Shown here: positions 33,616-41,626 of the stretch, piece by piece
Numbering within the stretch: the stretch's first letter is position 1
How the letters are laid out: every line of letters starts with the position of its first letter
The notes under the pieces: generated by a model
What the model was told of the DNA's origin: nothing
Seen by the model: the letters and a program-made list of their open reading frames with translations, nothing else
Databases searched by the model: none
Assembly: GCA_902797025.1 (NCBI GenBank)
Contig: CADBRN010000057.1
Location: 1-46,813, forward strand
Origin: an uncultured Lachnospiraceae bacterium
Lineage (GTDB): Bacteria; Bacillota; Clostridia; Lachnospirales; Lachnospiraceae
DNA: 46,813 nucleotides
Direction: 5' to 3'
Made by a program: the position numbers and the translations under genes

Positions 33616-35256
33616 TCAAGATTTGTAAATCACGATCGCCGTTCCCGCGTCGATGTTATTATAGATCGCCGCGGCGACATCTTTCGGAAGGTTGACACAT
33701 CCGTGGGAGCCGTCCGACTTGTAGATCGAACCGCCGAAGCTCGAGCGCCACGTCGCGTCATGCAGCCCCTGTCCTTCGAAGAAAGGCATCCAGTAGCTGA
33801 CATCGACCGAATACCCATTCACATCACTTGAGAGATTTGCCGGGCTCTTTTTATACGCAAGAGGGAACACGCCGGTCTTCGTCTCTCGTTCAGAAGTCGG
33901 CAGACCCGTTACGACATCACTCTCGACAATCAGCTGCCCGTCCTTATAGAACCACAGATGCTGTTTCGTCAGATCAACTTCCACATACGTACCGGAAAGA
34001 TCATCCGTTCCGTTCCGCTTCAGATAAAGTGGGTTGCCGTAACTGTTTTTTGAAACATAGCAGGGCTCCCTCGTCACTTCCTGACCGGATTCGATATCGG
34101 CCTTCATCTGCGCCAGCTCCGCGTCCTGATCGATCCGGTAGCCATACTCATTGTCCGACCCGCTAAACGTGATCTGTGTTCCGGCCGTCGTCGTAAAGGT
34201 CCGATTGCGCGACCGCGTATTGTATTTGCCCGCCATATCCGAGATATACTGCTTCATCGCCGCATCGTCAAACGTCAGCTGCCCGCCGCTGTACGAGATC
34301 CACCGGCTGATTGTATCAAAATCCAGCGTCACGCTCTCGCTGCCGAATGTATAAATGATCTTCGCGCCGGCGTACTTATTCATCATCTCCGCCTGATTCT
34401 TCAGCTCTTCCCCGCTGAGGGCGGAACTCTCTTCTGCCGCGACGATATAAACGGACGACGGAATCGTGATCCCGATCGAGCCTTCATGATCCGTGACCTG
34501 AACCTCCGAAGGGGCCGACGCCGCTCCGCTTTCATCCGAACCAGATATCACAGCCGCCGGGCCGGAAGAAGCACTCACATCTTCCGTTGATCCGGAAGAA
34601 GCACTCACATCTTCCGTCGATCCGGAAGAAACACTCACATCTTCCGCCGGGCCGGAAGAAACACTTCCGGTCTTCTCCTGTACCACAGATCCGAGTTTCT
34701 GATCAATTGCTCCCTTCACGACGCTCTGAAGCTTCGCATCGTCGATCTCATTTCCGGCATCGTATCCTCTGGCGACGTAAGCCGCCGATGCCTCGTCATA
34801 AACTACACCTGCCTGACGCGTTGAGCGGCGTGCCGTGCGGAAGGATTCCGACTTCACAAAATCCGCGAAGACGTTCCCGTTATACGTCCAGTCCGGCTCG
34901 ACCGTGACCGCGAGGGATCCGCCGAGACTTTTCAGCAGATTGACCGGGTTCTCCTTCTGTTTCTTCACAGCTGCTGAAATCTTTGACACAAGCGTATCCC
35001 GGTTCACCGTGTACCCGTACTCCGAAATCGTACCGGTAAGCTCCGTCTGTCCGTTCTCCAGAAGACGGATCTCTCTTTTTTCTTCCTCAGCGGCGATCTT
35101 CTCCGCCAGATCCGCATCAGAAAGTCCCGCAGTATCGATCCCGTTCACTGCTACGCGGGCGTGTGAGGACACATACGCGATCAGGCCGACTGCGCAAGCC
35201 AGAGCCGCTATGACGATCCCGAGTATGATCAACAGAGTTTTTTTCTTTTTCGTCAT
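33616..35256 (-). CDS. L,D-transpeptidase (YkuD domain) with peptidoglycan-binding modules
   Basis: The 546-residue cell-wall cross-linking enzyme has an N-terminal membrane anchor (about 5-28), then a PG_binding_4-like region and a Ser/Gly/Glu linker encoded by 30-bp repeats. A second PG_binding_4-like region (about 275-400) and the C-terminal YkuD domain follow. The latter has YVEVDLTKQHLWFYKDGQ and the catalytic signature SDGSHGCVNLP, in which His and Cys act in 3-3 cross-link formation. The start at 35256 (MTKKKK) has GGGAG 7 bases upstream and is preferred over 35289 and 35274. Confidence 0.94.
   Translation of the reverse strand: MTKKKKTLLIILGIVIAALACAVGLIAYVSSHARVAVNGIDTAGLSDADLAEKIAAEEEKREIRLLENGQTELTGTISEYGYTVNRDTLVSKISAAVKKQKENPVNLLKSLGGSLAVTVEPDWTYNGNVFADFVKSESFRTARRSTRQAGVVYDEASAAYVARGYDAGNEIDDAKLQSVVKGAIDQKLGSVVQEKTGSVSSGPAEDVSVSSGSTEDVSASSGSTEDVSASSGPAAVISGSDESGAASAPSEVQVTDHEGSIGITIPSSVYIVAAEESSALSGEELKNQAEMMNKYAGAKIIYTFGSESVTLDFDTISRWISYSGGQLTFDDAAMKQYISDMAGKYNTRSRNRTFTTTAGTQITFSGSDNEYGYRIDQDAELAQMKADIESGQEVTREPCYVSKNSYGNPLYLKRNGTDDLSGTYVEVDLTKQHLWFYKDGQLIVESDVVTGLPTSERETKTGVFPLAYKKSPANLSSDVNGYSVDVSYWMPFFEGQGLHDATWRSSFGGSIYKSDGSHGCVNLPKDVAAAIYNNIDAGTAIVIYKS
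34561..34666 (-). repeat. 30-bp tandem repeats in the L,D-transpeptidase linker
   Basis: Three 30-bp units (34561-34590, 34591-34620, 34621-34650) and a partial fourth, nearly identical at the DNA level, encode decapeptides of the type SSGSTEDVSA. The near-identity points to recent expansion, and length changes stay in frame. Confidence 0.85.
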
Positions 35257-35506
35257 CCCATTGCTCCCTTTCATCTCAGGCAAAACCAATTGACATAAAC
35301 TGATTTTGTCAAATCAGAATGCATACATAGTAAACGCCAAGGCGATAAATGTCAAATGCGCGTCCGATCCGGGATTCAGCCGCATATTCCCGAAAATTTC
35401 GCATAAAATCAGCCTTTTCGGTGTACAGCTCCTTCCTTCCGCCCGGAATATGCCGTATTGCTTTTCTCTGAACTTTTTGTGAAGATCGTGTTACATTTTC
35501 CCATAG

Positions 35507-35543
35507 AAAAGCGGAGGACATCGCAGGATGCCCTCCGCTTTTT
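35507..35543. terminator. Bidirectional terminator after the orphan binding-protein gene
   Basis: AGCGGAGG (35510-35517) pairs with CCTCCGCT (35532-35539), with A-run before and T-run after. On the minus strand it ends the transcript of 35573-36727. Apart from this I see no gene in 35257-35572; the 70-codon minus-strand ORF there lacks a credible ribosome binding site. Confidence 0.7.
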
Positions 35544-35572
35544 CCGTCTGATCACAAGCAGGATATCTGATA

Positions 35573-36727
35573 TCACTGTCCGAGATATTCTTTCAGTGTC
35601 TTCAGTCTGTCTGCCGCGTTTTCCTTCGTCAGAATCTCGAATCCGGTGTCATAGAAACTTGCGAGTTTCTCGCCGTTCGCCGCACGGATCGCTTTGTCGA
35701 TCGCATAATATCCCATGTCGTACGGTTTTGTCGCGACGGAGATATAATTCGTCAGATCGCCGTTCACAAGGCCCTCGGAAGGTGCCTGGATTCCGTCGAA
35801 TCCGAGGAAGATCGTGTTCTTATACGCCTCGTTGCCCTTCGCGGTCTTGTACGCCGCCATCGCCATATCGTCATTGTTCGCACAGACGATCGCTACGCCT
35901 TCCGGATGGTTGGACATAATCGCCTCCATGCAGTTGACCGCCTGATCGGCGACCGCGTTTGCATACTGAACCTCGTTCTCAAGGAAGTCGCCGCCGGATT
36001 CCTCGATTCCTTTCATGTAACCGTTCATACGCGCGGTATTGTTCTCATCGCCCTGAACGCCGGCGATCTCGATGCACTTGATATCGTCCCATCCGTTCGC
36101 TTTTGCCATCTCGACCGCCTTCTTCGCGCCGCCCTCAGCTGCGACTTCATTTCCGACGCCGACGAATGTCGATACTTTATCCGAGTTGATCTTTGTATCG
36201 AAAGCCACAACCGGAATCGTCGCATCCTCGATCAGCTTCGCCGCGGAATCGGACTGAAGTGGGATCACACAGAGTGCGTCGTATTTCCCGGAAGCAAGAT
36301 CGGTCGTAATCATATTGATCTGCTCGTCATAGGCCGTTTCAGAGGAAGGTCCCGTGATATCCAGATGGATATTCGGATGATCCTTCTCATACCTCTCGCA
36401 GCCTGCCTGCAGATACTGGCCAAATTCGGACGACTGGGTTTTCAGAATAACACCGATATTCATCTCTTTGCCGTTCGACGGATCCTCTGTGTACTCGTCG
36501 ATCGGAGTCGTCGTCTCACCGTCCGCCGAAGCTGCACCCGAAGCCCCTGCAGACGAAGAGCTGACGGACTCAGATTTCGAAGAATCCGACGCCGCTGTGC
36601 CGGATGCGGAGGATGACGCGGATGACGAACTGCTTCCCGCCGAAGAAGAAGCGGACCCGCCGCAGGCTGCCAGTGACAGTGCCATTCCCGCTGAAAGAAC
36701 TACTGCAGAAACCTTTTTCCAATTCAT
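35573..36727 (-). CDS. Orphan sugar-binding lipoprotein (type-1 periplasmic binding fold)
   Basis: The 384-residue lipoprotein has lipobox SLAAC (Cys about residue 22), a Ser/Ala linker of about 45 residues, and a ribose/galactose/inositol-type binding domain (MNIGVILKTQSSEFGQYLQAG; YDALCVIPLQSDSAAKLIED; IPVVAFDTKINSD; VAIVCANNDDMAMAAYKTAKG; YISVATKPYDMGYYAIDKAI). It is only distantly similar to the binding protein at 11633-12784. No permease or ATPase gene accompanies it. It lies 79 bases after iolI on the same strand, so both are probably expressed from the operator-controlled promoter at 37719-37778. It could feed the importer at 9959-14793 or act as a sensor; both are inference. Confidence 0.92.
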   Translation of the reverse strand: MNWKKVSAVVLSAGMALSLAACGGSASSSAGSSSSSASSSASGTAASDSSKSESVSSSSAGASGAASADGETTTPIDEYTEDPSNGKEMNIGVILKTQSSEFGQYLQAGCERYEKDHPNIHLDITGPSSETAYDEQINMITTDLASGKYDALCVIPLQSDSAAKLIEDATIPVVAFDTKINSDKVSTFVGVGNEVAAEGGAKKAVEMAKANGWDDIKCIEIAGVQGDENNTARMNGYMKGIEESGGDFLENEVQYANAVADQAVNCMEAIMSNHPEGVAIVCANNDDMAMAAYKTAKGNEAYKNTIFLGFDGIQAPSEGLVNGDLTNYISVATKPYDMGYYAIDKAIRAANGEKLASFYDTGFEILTKENAADRLKTLKEYLGQ

Positions 36728-36806
36728 ACCTTTCTCCCTTTTCCATAACCTTTTCTAAACTACAGCCACCACTGCCTGAATTAAATCCCGCCGTTTTTCC
36801 GGCCGG

Positions 36807-37673
36807 TTAATCCCAATACTTCGCGACGTGCGCTTTCGTGACCTCCGCGGATTTTCTGACATTCTCCTCCTGGTCCATCTCCCAGTACTCCGGCCGGAAA
36901 ATCTCGATCGTGCAGCATCCGCCCTCGAATCCGATTTTCTTAAATGTCTCCGCGTACCGCTTATGGTCGAGGCAGTCCATCGGATCTCCCGGCCACAGAC
37001 GCTTCGCATCGGTGTTATAAGACGCGCCGCACGGCACATCCTCCATTCCGTTCAGATGCCAGATGAAGATTTTCTTTCCATCCGCTTTTTCAAGTGCCGC
37101 CCAGTCCGAAGCCATCGCATGGAAATGATACTCGTCCAGTGTCAGTCCGACGAGCGGAGATCCCACTTCCTCAACGATCTCATAAGCATCTTCGAACCGG
37201 TTGATCGTCATGCCCGGCTTTCCGCAGAACTCCAGCGAAAGACGTATTCCGTGAGGTTCGACCTTTTTTACCATCTGCTTCAGAACCTCGACCGCATCCT
37301 TCCGGATCTCGCCTCTTGTCGCCTCGACGCGGATATCCTCATTCGGAACGACGACGATGGTACCGCATCCGAGGATTCCACATCGTCTGATGATCTCATC
37401 AAGCTCGGCCATCACCGCGTCCTTTTCCTCCTGCGTTTCTTTCATATTGAAATGAACGAGCGCATTGTAGGAAAGCATTTTCAGATGGTGTGTCCTGAAA
37501 AACTCACCGACCTGCTCCAGCGTGACGGCTCCATTCGCGAGATCACGGTCCAGACACTCCGACTGGATATCGATAAAATCGAACCCGTACTTCTCACAAT
37601 ATTCAAGATCCTTCATCAGCGTGTGTCCGGCACAGCCCTTGCTGTTCGCTTCATTAAATCCGATCTTCATCAT
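36807..37673 (-). CDS. iolI: IolI-like inosose (2-keto-myo-inositol) isomerase
   Basis: The 288-residue TIM-barrel protein resembles Bacillus IolI, as I remember it, along its length: KIGFNEANSK, LEYCEKYGFDFIDIQSE, FFRTHHLKMLSYNALVHFN, FEDAYEIVEEVGSP, LDEYHFHAMASDWAALEKADG, WPGDPMDCLDHKRYAETFK and IEIFRPEYWEMDQEENV. IolI interconverts 2-keto-myo-inositol and 1-keto-D-chiro-inositol. Glu in SLEFCG, Asp in TLDEYHFH, the His there and Glu in TIEIFRPEYW are the expected metal ligands. AAGGA lies 9 bases before the ATG at 37673. Two LacI operators flank its promoter. This points to a cyclitol regulon; a related hexose isomerase activity cannot be excluded. Confidence 0.85.
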   Translation of the reverse strand: MMKIGFNEANSKGCAGHTLMKDLEYCEKYGFDFIDIQSECLDRDLANGAVTLEQVGEFFRTHHLKMLSYNALVHFNMKETQEEKDAVMAELDEIIRRCGILGCGTIVVVPNEDIRVEATRGEIRKDAVEVLKQMVKKVEPHGIRLSLEFCGKPGMTINRFEDAYEIVEEVGSPLVGLTLDEYHFHAMASDWAALEKADGKKIFIWHLNGMEDVPCGASYNTDAKRLWPGDPMDCLDHKRYAETFKKIGFEGGCCTIEIFRPEYWEMDQEENVRKSAEVTKAHVAKYWD

Positions 37674-37718
37674 TTATGCTTTTCCTTTCTCTCTCAAGCA
37701 GCCCTCACCCCTGCATTT

Positions 37719-37778
37719 ACGTGCTCGTGCACGTTCAACCTATGTGCTAATTATATGCGGTCGTGCTCGTGCACGCAA
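37719..37778 (-). promoter_or_regulatory. iolI promoter with two LacI operators
   Basis: On the minus strand TTGCGT (37778-37773), a 17-base spacer and TATAAT (37755-37750). One operator, TCGTGCTCGTGCACGC (37761-37776), fills the spacer. A second, ACGTGCTCGTGCACGT (37719-37734), lies just downstream of the -10 box. Their centres are 42 bases apart, about four helical turns. Confidence 0.7.
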
Positions 37779-37932
37779 TACGTAATATTCACAATTTTCA
37801 ATCAGGATCTTTGTCTAGAATGAACAACTCCGGCCGGACAGCTCTCCCTTCCGTAGGTTCCACATCTCATAAATGCAGTATTTTCGCTGTATATCATGCT
37901 GTTCCGGCCGCCGTCCCTGTCAGTATTATTTA

Positions 37933-37948
37933 ACGTGCTCGTTCACGA
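37933..37948. promoter_or_regulatory. Third LacI-2-type operator
   Basis: ACGTGCTCGTTCACGA matches the two iolI operators except for one base in the right half and the last base. It is centred 172 bases upstream of the second iolI operator, between iolI and its presumed regulator gene, so it could serve as a distal operator for looping. Confidence 0.55.
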
Positions 37949-37964
37949 TTTATCCGTAAACAGC

Positions 37965-38018
37965 AAAAAAAACGCCGCATACATCAGATGACGGACTTCA
38001 TCCGGTATGCTGCGTTTT
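37965..38018 (-). terminator. Terminator after LacI paralogue 2
   Basis: The arms AACGCCGCATAC (37971-37982) and GTATGCTGCGTT (38005-38016) form a long stem with one mismatch and an inner stem-loop. An eight-base T-run follows on the minus strand (37965-37972 region). Confidence 0.8.
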
Positions 38019-38043
38019 CCCTTTGCCGTAAAAATGCCGGCAA

Positions 38044-39072
38044 TCAGACGTTGTAACGCGTTTTGATAAGAATCTCCGTGTACATATTTTCCCGCTCCGG
38101 CATTTTCCCGTCGAGCAGTTTTTCAAAAAGCACGCGCACCGGCTCATAGCCCTGCGTATGCCCGTCCTGACCGATCAGAAAATCCAGCCTTCTTTCGCGG
38201 AGTGCCTGCATATTTTCCGGGGTGATATCATTTGAAATCACCTTGACGCGGCCGACCGCCCCGTCCTTTTCCAGCGCCCTGCACACGCCCTCCGCACCTG
38301 CTGCGGCGAGATAGATACCGGAGAGATCTCCGGTGTCGCGAAGAATCGCAGAAGTGATCTCCTCCGCCTTCCGGTCCGAATCGTAATCGTACTGTACCGG
38401 CAGGATGCGGATGTCTCTCCGCAGCTCCCCCAGTTCCTCCTGAAATCCGAGCGCCCGGTACTCGTTCGACAGATTGCTTGGATGGCCCGAGAGGACGAGG
38501 CAGACCGCCCCGTCCGGCAGGATCTCCGCCATGAGTCCCGCTGCCGTCCGCCCGCTCTGCAGAGAGTTCTGCCCGACGAAGCAGAGCCGCTGCACGTTCT
38601 TGACATCCGAATTGAATGTGACAAGATCGATCTTCTTTTCCTGCGTAAGCTGATTCAGCTTCTCAAGCAGACGCGGATCGTCCGCCGGAACAAGTGCGAT
38701 GCCTCCGCAGCCATTCTCCGCAAACCGGTCAAGAATCGTCACCGCTTTTTCCGCGTCGACATTTCCGATCTGTTTCAGATCGACGGTAATTCCGTACTGC
38801 CCGTACTCTGCCGCCGCATCACGGACGCCCTCGATGACTTCCTTCATAAACGGCGTATCCGCCGCCTGAACAAGCACCCCGATCTTTTCGCCCCGCGCCG
38901 CAAGCGCGAGCGCCCGGCCCGCGCGGTTCGTGCGGTACCCCATCTTGCGGGCGAGTTCTTTGATTTTTGCCTCCGTATCCGGATTGATACCCTTTCTTCC
39001 GTTCAGAGCGCGGTCGACCGTCCCACGTGACACCCCCGCGCGATCCGCAATTTCCTGTATTGTAACCGGCAT
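38044..39072 (-). CDS. LacI-family transcriptional regulator, paralogue 2
   Basis: The 342-residue regulator has the helix-turn-helix MPVTIQEIADRAGVSRGTVDRAL (4-23 region), hinge RTNRAGRALA, and a type-1 sugar-binding domain ending IKTRYNV. It is exactly as long as the regulator at 4012-5040, and the DNA-reading helix GVSRGTVDRAL is identical in the two. Their operators share the CACGTG-type core but differ at flanking positions, so specificity may lie in the hinge or in flanking contacts. GAGG lies 5-6 bases before the ATG. Four sites of the pattern CGTGCTC(G/C)T(G/T)CACG lie around this gene and iolI. I infer that it is the repressor of iolI, the orphan binding protein and itself. Confidence 0.94.
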   Translation of the reverse strand: MPVTIQEIADRAGVSRGTVDRALNGRKGINPDTEAKIKELARKMGYRTNRAGRALALAARGEKIGVLVQAADTPFMKEVIEGVRDAAAEYGQYGITVDLKQIGNVDAEKAVTILDRFAENGCGGIALVPADDPRLLEKLNQLTQEKKIDLVTFNSDVKNVQRLCFVGQNSLQSGRTAAGLMAEILPDGAVCLVLSGHPSNLSNEYRALGFQEELGELRRDIRILPVQYDYDSDRKAEEITSAILRDTGDLSGIYLAAAGAEGVCRALEKDGAVGRVKVISNDITPENMQALRERRLDFLIGQDGHTQGYEPVRVLFEKLLDGKMPERENMYTEILIKTRYNV

Positions 39073-39215
39073 ACTTTCCTCTTTTTCTTTTATGTAATAA
39101 AACTTCCCATACGAAAATTATGTACAGGCCGAACTTTTCCCCGTCCGGCTTCGTGGATCTGCACGAATTCGGACGGATCCTGTTACGCCCTTGCAAAAAT
39201 CCTGAATTTACAGTA

Positions 39216-39238
39216 TCGTGCTCCTGCACGTAATTATA
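39216..39238 (-). promoter_or_regulatory. Promoter and operator of LacI paralogue 2
   Basis: On the minus strand TGCTATAAT (extended -10; TATAAT at 39238-39233) is followed immediately by the operator TCGTGCTCCTGCACGT (top strand 39216-39231). The arrangement is the same as at the promoter of paralogue 1, which fits autorepression. Confidence 0.6.
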
Positions 39239-39271
39239 GCATCCGCACAACCGGGAATCCAGATTTTTTGC

Positions 39272-39459
39272 AAAAAAATACGGCGGACTTCGAAAATGAA
39301 GCACGCCGCAGCTCCTATCCCATATCAGAAATCCCGTATTCGCCGAGTCGGTGCTTGCGGATGAACCGCAGGAACCGAATCGGCAGGCACGGTAGTCCTC
39401 GCGTCCGTAGCAGTCAGACGCTCGAACCGGTAGTAAGTTAAGGTTTGTATGAGCAGTAC
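39272..39459 (-). ncRNA. Candidate structured non-coding RNA, about 188 nt
   Basis: This gene-free minus-strand segment has a promoter with extended -10 TGGTATAAT (39471-39466) and ends in a terminator stem (39281-39285 with 39304-39308, and 39288-39291 with 39298-39301) followed by TTTTTTT (39278-39272). Between them, CUCAUA (39453-39448) can pair with UAUGGG (39324-39319) to close the RNA. A 5-bp hairpin lies at 39401-39421. A long hairpin has 10 of 11 pairs between 39384-39374 and 39352-39342, with an inner TGCGG/CCGCA stem. No ORF with a ribosome binding site is present. I do not recognise the family; 6S-type RNA or a regulatory RNA are options. Confidence 0.5.
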
Positions 39460-39465
39460 ATAGGT

Positions 39466-39471
39466 ATTATA
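39466..39471 (-). promoter_or_regulatory. -10 box of the candidate ncRNA
   Basis: TATAAT with TG one base upstream (TGGTATAAT). There is no good -35 box at normal spacing, which an extended -10 element can tolerate. Confidence 0.5.
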
Positions 39472-39502
39472 CCATCATTACCACGGTTGTGGGAAAAAAT
39501 TA

Positions 39503-41437
39503 TCATTCTCCCGGATAATAAATCTTTACCTCTTCCAGATCATACTCGGTTCCATCCTCATCCTTCACGTGGAACCGGACGAGATATGCCCCCCGGCCGG
39601 CGAATGCGTTTTTGATTGACGCGGTGTAGATCATGTCCCCGCTGTCGTTGTGCGGGGCCGTATCCGCCGTGACGCTTCTTTCCGCATCGGAACTGCTGTC
39701 TTCGCTCACAGGGCGGACGGAAATCGTCACAATCTTGCTCTGACGGTCCACAACTTCCAGTCCGGTCATGGACACATTCAGATTCGGACCATCCTCTGTG
39801 ACGATCGGCTGCACATAACTGCAGATCTTTTTCAGCATCGCCCCGGTCAGAGCGATCTTGTTCTTGGAAGCAAGAAAATCCGACTTGTTCTGCATCTCCC
39901 GGTTCATTCGGTCCACGCCGTACTGTTCTGTCAGTGTCTCTTTGCCGGAGAAGAGATTTGTTCCGAGCCCGAGGCGGTCCCCGTCGATCCCGACACCCAT
40001 AGCGGCGAGAGTCGTCGGAAACTGATCAATCGTCGAAAATTCACGGCGCTTCGCCGCATCTACCGGCTGCACTGCAGAATTGATATAGCAGGTGTACGTT
40101 TTTCTCGTGTAATCATCCGGTACATTGTCGCAGAAATCCTTATCCATCGTCGTGTGATCCCCCGAGATCACGATCGTAGTGTTTGCATAAAAATCCTGCT
40201 GTCTGATCCAGTCCACGAGAGCGGCGACCTGGCGGCTCGAGCACGCCATGACATTCGCGTACTGATTTCCCTCAAACTGATCCTGACACAGCCGGCAGTA
40301 GTATCCATCCTCAAAATGCGTATCGGCGGTGAGCATCGTCAGATTAAAGGGCTGTCCGGATGACGCGAGCTCGGTCAGCGTCTCTTTCGCGTACTCAAAC
40401 AGCTTTTCATCCTCATAGCCCCACCAGACATGATAATCCGCCGGAATCCGCCCGGTCTCCTTCGCCCAGTTGTAATCGCGCATCTCATAATTGCCGTGTT
40501 CTTTAAAATACAGCTCCCGCCCTCCGAACGAGGCTTCGGATCCCAGAAGAAGTACCTGCCGGTAGCCCTGGCTGTTCAGCACATCTCCGAGGGTCTCGAT
40601 GCCGCTGTAGAAACTGGACTGCGTGTCCATGCCGTTATACAGCGTCGTCTGGAGAGGAAGACCGCTCGTCTGTGCAAACATACCGCCCATCGTATAACCG
40701 GTATTTGAGAGAACGTTTCCGCCGTTCAGCCGGGCCGAATCCCCTGAAAAATCCTCGTTTTCCTGTGCGAGCCGCGTCAGTTCGGGGATGTAATCCTCAT
40801 CGAACCCTCCGCCATCCTCCCGGTCGGTATACGTGGCCTCCATGGACTCGAGATAAATATAGACCAGGTTCCGCTTCTGCTCCGGAAATGTCAGCGCAGT
40901 CGACAACGGATCCGCATAATTGTCTTCGATAAAAGTAGATTCTGAAAATTGCGAATGAATATAGGAAAATCCGTCGGTCTCCGAAAGAAAATGAACGACC
41001 GAGTATGAAATCAGAATGGCTGCTGCCAGGAACTGCAGCGCGACTGCCGTACGATAACGCCAGATCTCCCGCTTCCTGATATTCGCCGCCAGCACGATCG
41101 AAGCGGCAAGAGCCGCGCCGGTTGGAAGAAATACCTGAAGCACAGCGGAGATCAGGACCGTGCTCTCCGTCCCCTCCATCGGAGCCGTCAGATGAAATAC
41201 CATCTCATCCATTGTGAGTCCGCCCCACGTTCGGAGTCCGAATGACTGTGCCGAGAAAAACAGGACTCCGATCGTGAAAAGAACGATTGAAAGAACCAGC
41301 GAGAACCTTCCGGTAAACAATTTTCCGCCGGTTTTCTCCGCCCCTTTTTCAGATCCGCCAGCGGCAGAAAAATCTTCAGACACGGCAGAGGTGCCGTCCG
41401 GTGCATAGTTGTTTCTCTGAAATGGCAATTTGATCAT
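39503..41437 (-). CDS. Phosphoglycerol transferase, LTA synthase/MdoB (OpgB) family
   Basis: The 644-residue membrane enzyme has a polar cytosolic N-terminus (1-42), about four N-terminal helices (43-160) and an extracellular alkaline-phosphatase-fold sulfatase domain (about 190-520). The metal-binding Glu is in VYIYLESMEATY. The probable nucleophile Thr is in NTGYTMGGMFAQTSGLPL, which resembles the OpgB motif more than the LtaS one. Further metal ligands are in ADTHFEDGYY and VISGDHTTMDKDF. A C-terminal beta-rich extension (about 560-644) is additional. It transfers glycerol-phosphate units from phosphatidylglycerol onto wall or membrane polymers. AGGA lies 9 bases before the ATG. Confidence 0.9.
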   Translation of the reverse strand: MIKLPFQRNNYAPDGTSAVSEDFSAAGGSEKGAEKTGGKLFTGRFSLVLSIVLFTIGVLFFSAQSFGLRTWGGLTMDEMVFHLTAPMEGTESTVLISAVLQVFLPTGAALAASIVLAANIRKREIWRYRTAVALQFLAAAILISYSVVHFLSETDGFSYIHSQFSESTFIEDNYADPLSTALTFPEQKRNLVYIYLESMEATYTDREDGGGFDEDYIPELTRLAQENEDFSGDSARLNGGNVLSNTGYTMGGMFAQTSGLPLQTTLYNGMDTQSSFYSGIETLGDVLNSQGYRQVLLLGSEASFGGRELYFKEHGNYEMRDYNWAKETGRIPADYHVWWGYEDEKLFEYAKETLTELASSGQPFNLTMLTADTHFEDGYYCRLCQDQFEGNQYANVMACSSRQVAALVDWIRQQDFYANTTIVISGDHTTMDKDFCDNVPDDYTRKTYTCYINSAVQPVDAAKRREFSTIDQFPTTLAAMGVGIDGDRLGLGTNLFSGKETLTEQYGVDRMNREMQNKSDFLASKNKIALTGAMLKKICSYVQPIVTEDGPNLNVSMTGLEVVDRQSKIVTISVRPVSEDSSSDAERSVTADTAPHNDSGDMIYTASIKNAFAGRGAYLVRFHVKDEDGTEYDLEEVKIYYPGE

Positions 41438-41480
41438 GATGTCCGGTCCTTTACGAAATGTTTACAATTGCACAAAAGAC

Positions 41481-41508
41481 ATTTTACCATAACTTTTTTC
41501 GAACTCAA
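41481..41508 (-). promoter_or_regulatory. Promoter of the phosphoglycerol transferase gene
   Basis: On the minus strand TTGAGT (41508-41503), 16-base spacer, TAAAAT (41486-41481). Confidence 0.55.
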
Positions 41509-41626
41509 CCGGATCTTTCGGTCTGAACGCATTCTCATAAGTTTTCCGGATTCTGCGAGAGAATTTGACTTTTCCGCAAGATAGCAAAATACAGACCGAT
41601 GGCTTCATGATAAAATCAAAATATGG

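Noticed and set aside
35309..35521. 70-codon minus-strand ORF between the L,D-transpeptidase and binding-protein genes
   Set aside because: No ribosome binding site, no recognisable motif, and it overlaps a terminator stem.
37719..39231. Operator-like repeats as a CRISPR array
   Set aside because: Only four 16-base sites at unequal distances, each placed on a promoter or regulatory gap.
39342..39354. GCCGAGTCGGTGC resembles the 3' hairpin of Streptococcus-type tracrRNA
   Set aside because: No cas genes or repeats are present, the likely transcript is on the other strand, and the match is a short self-complementary sequence.
39272..39459. tRNA, SRP RNA or RNase P RNA in the ncRNA segment
   Set aside because: No cloverleaf, no GGAAGGAAGCAGCC-type SRP core, and too short and lacking the conserved RNase P elements.
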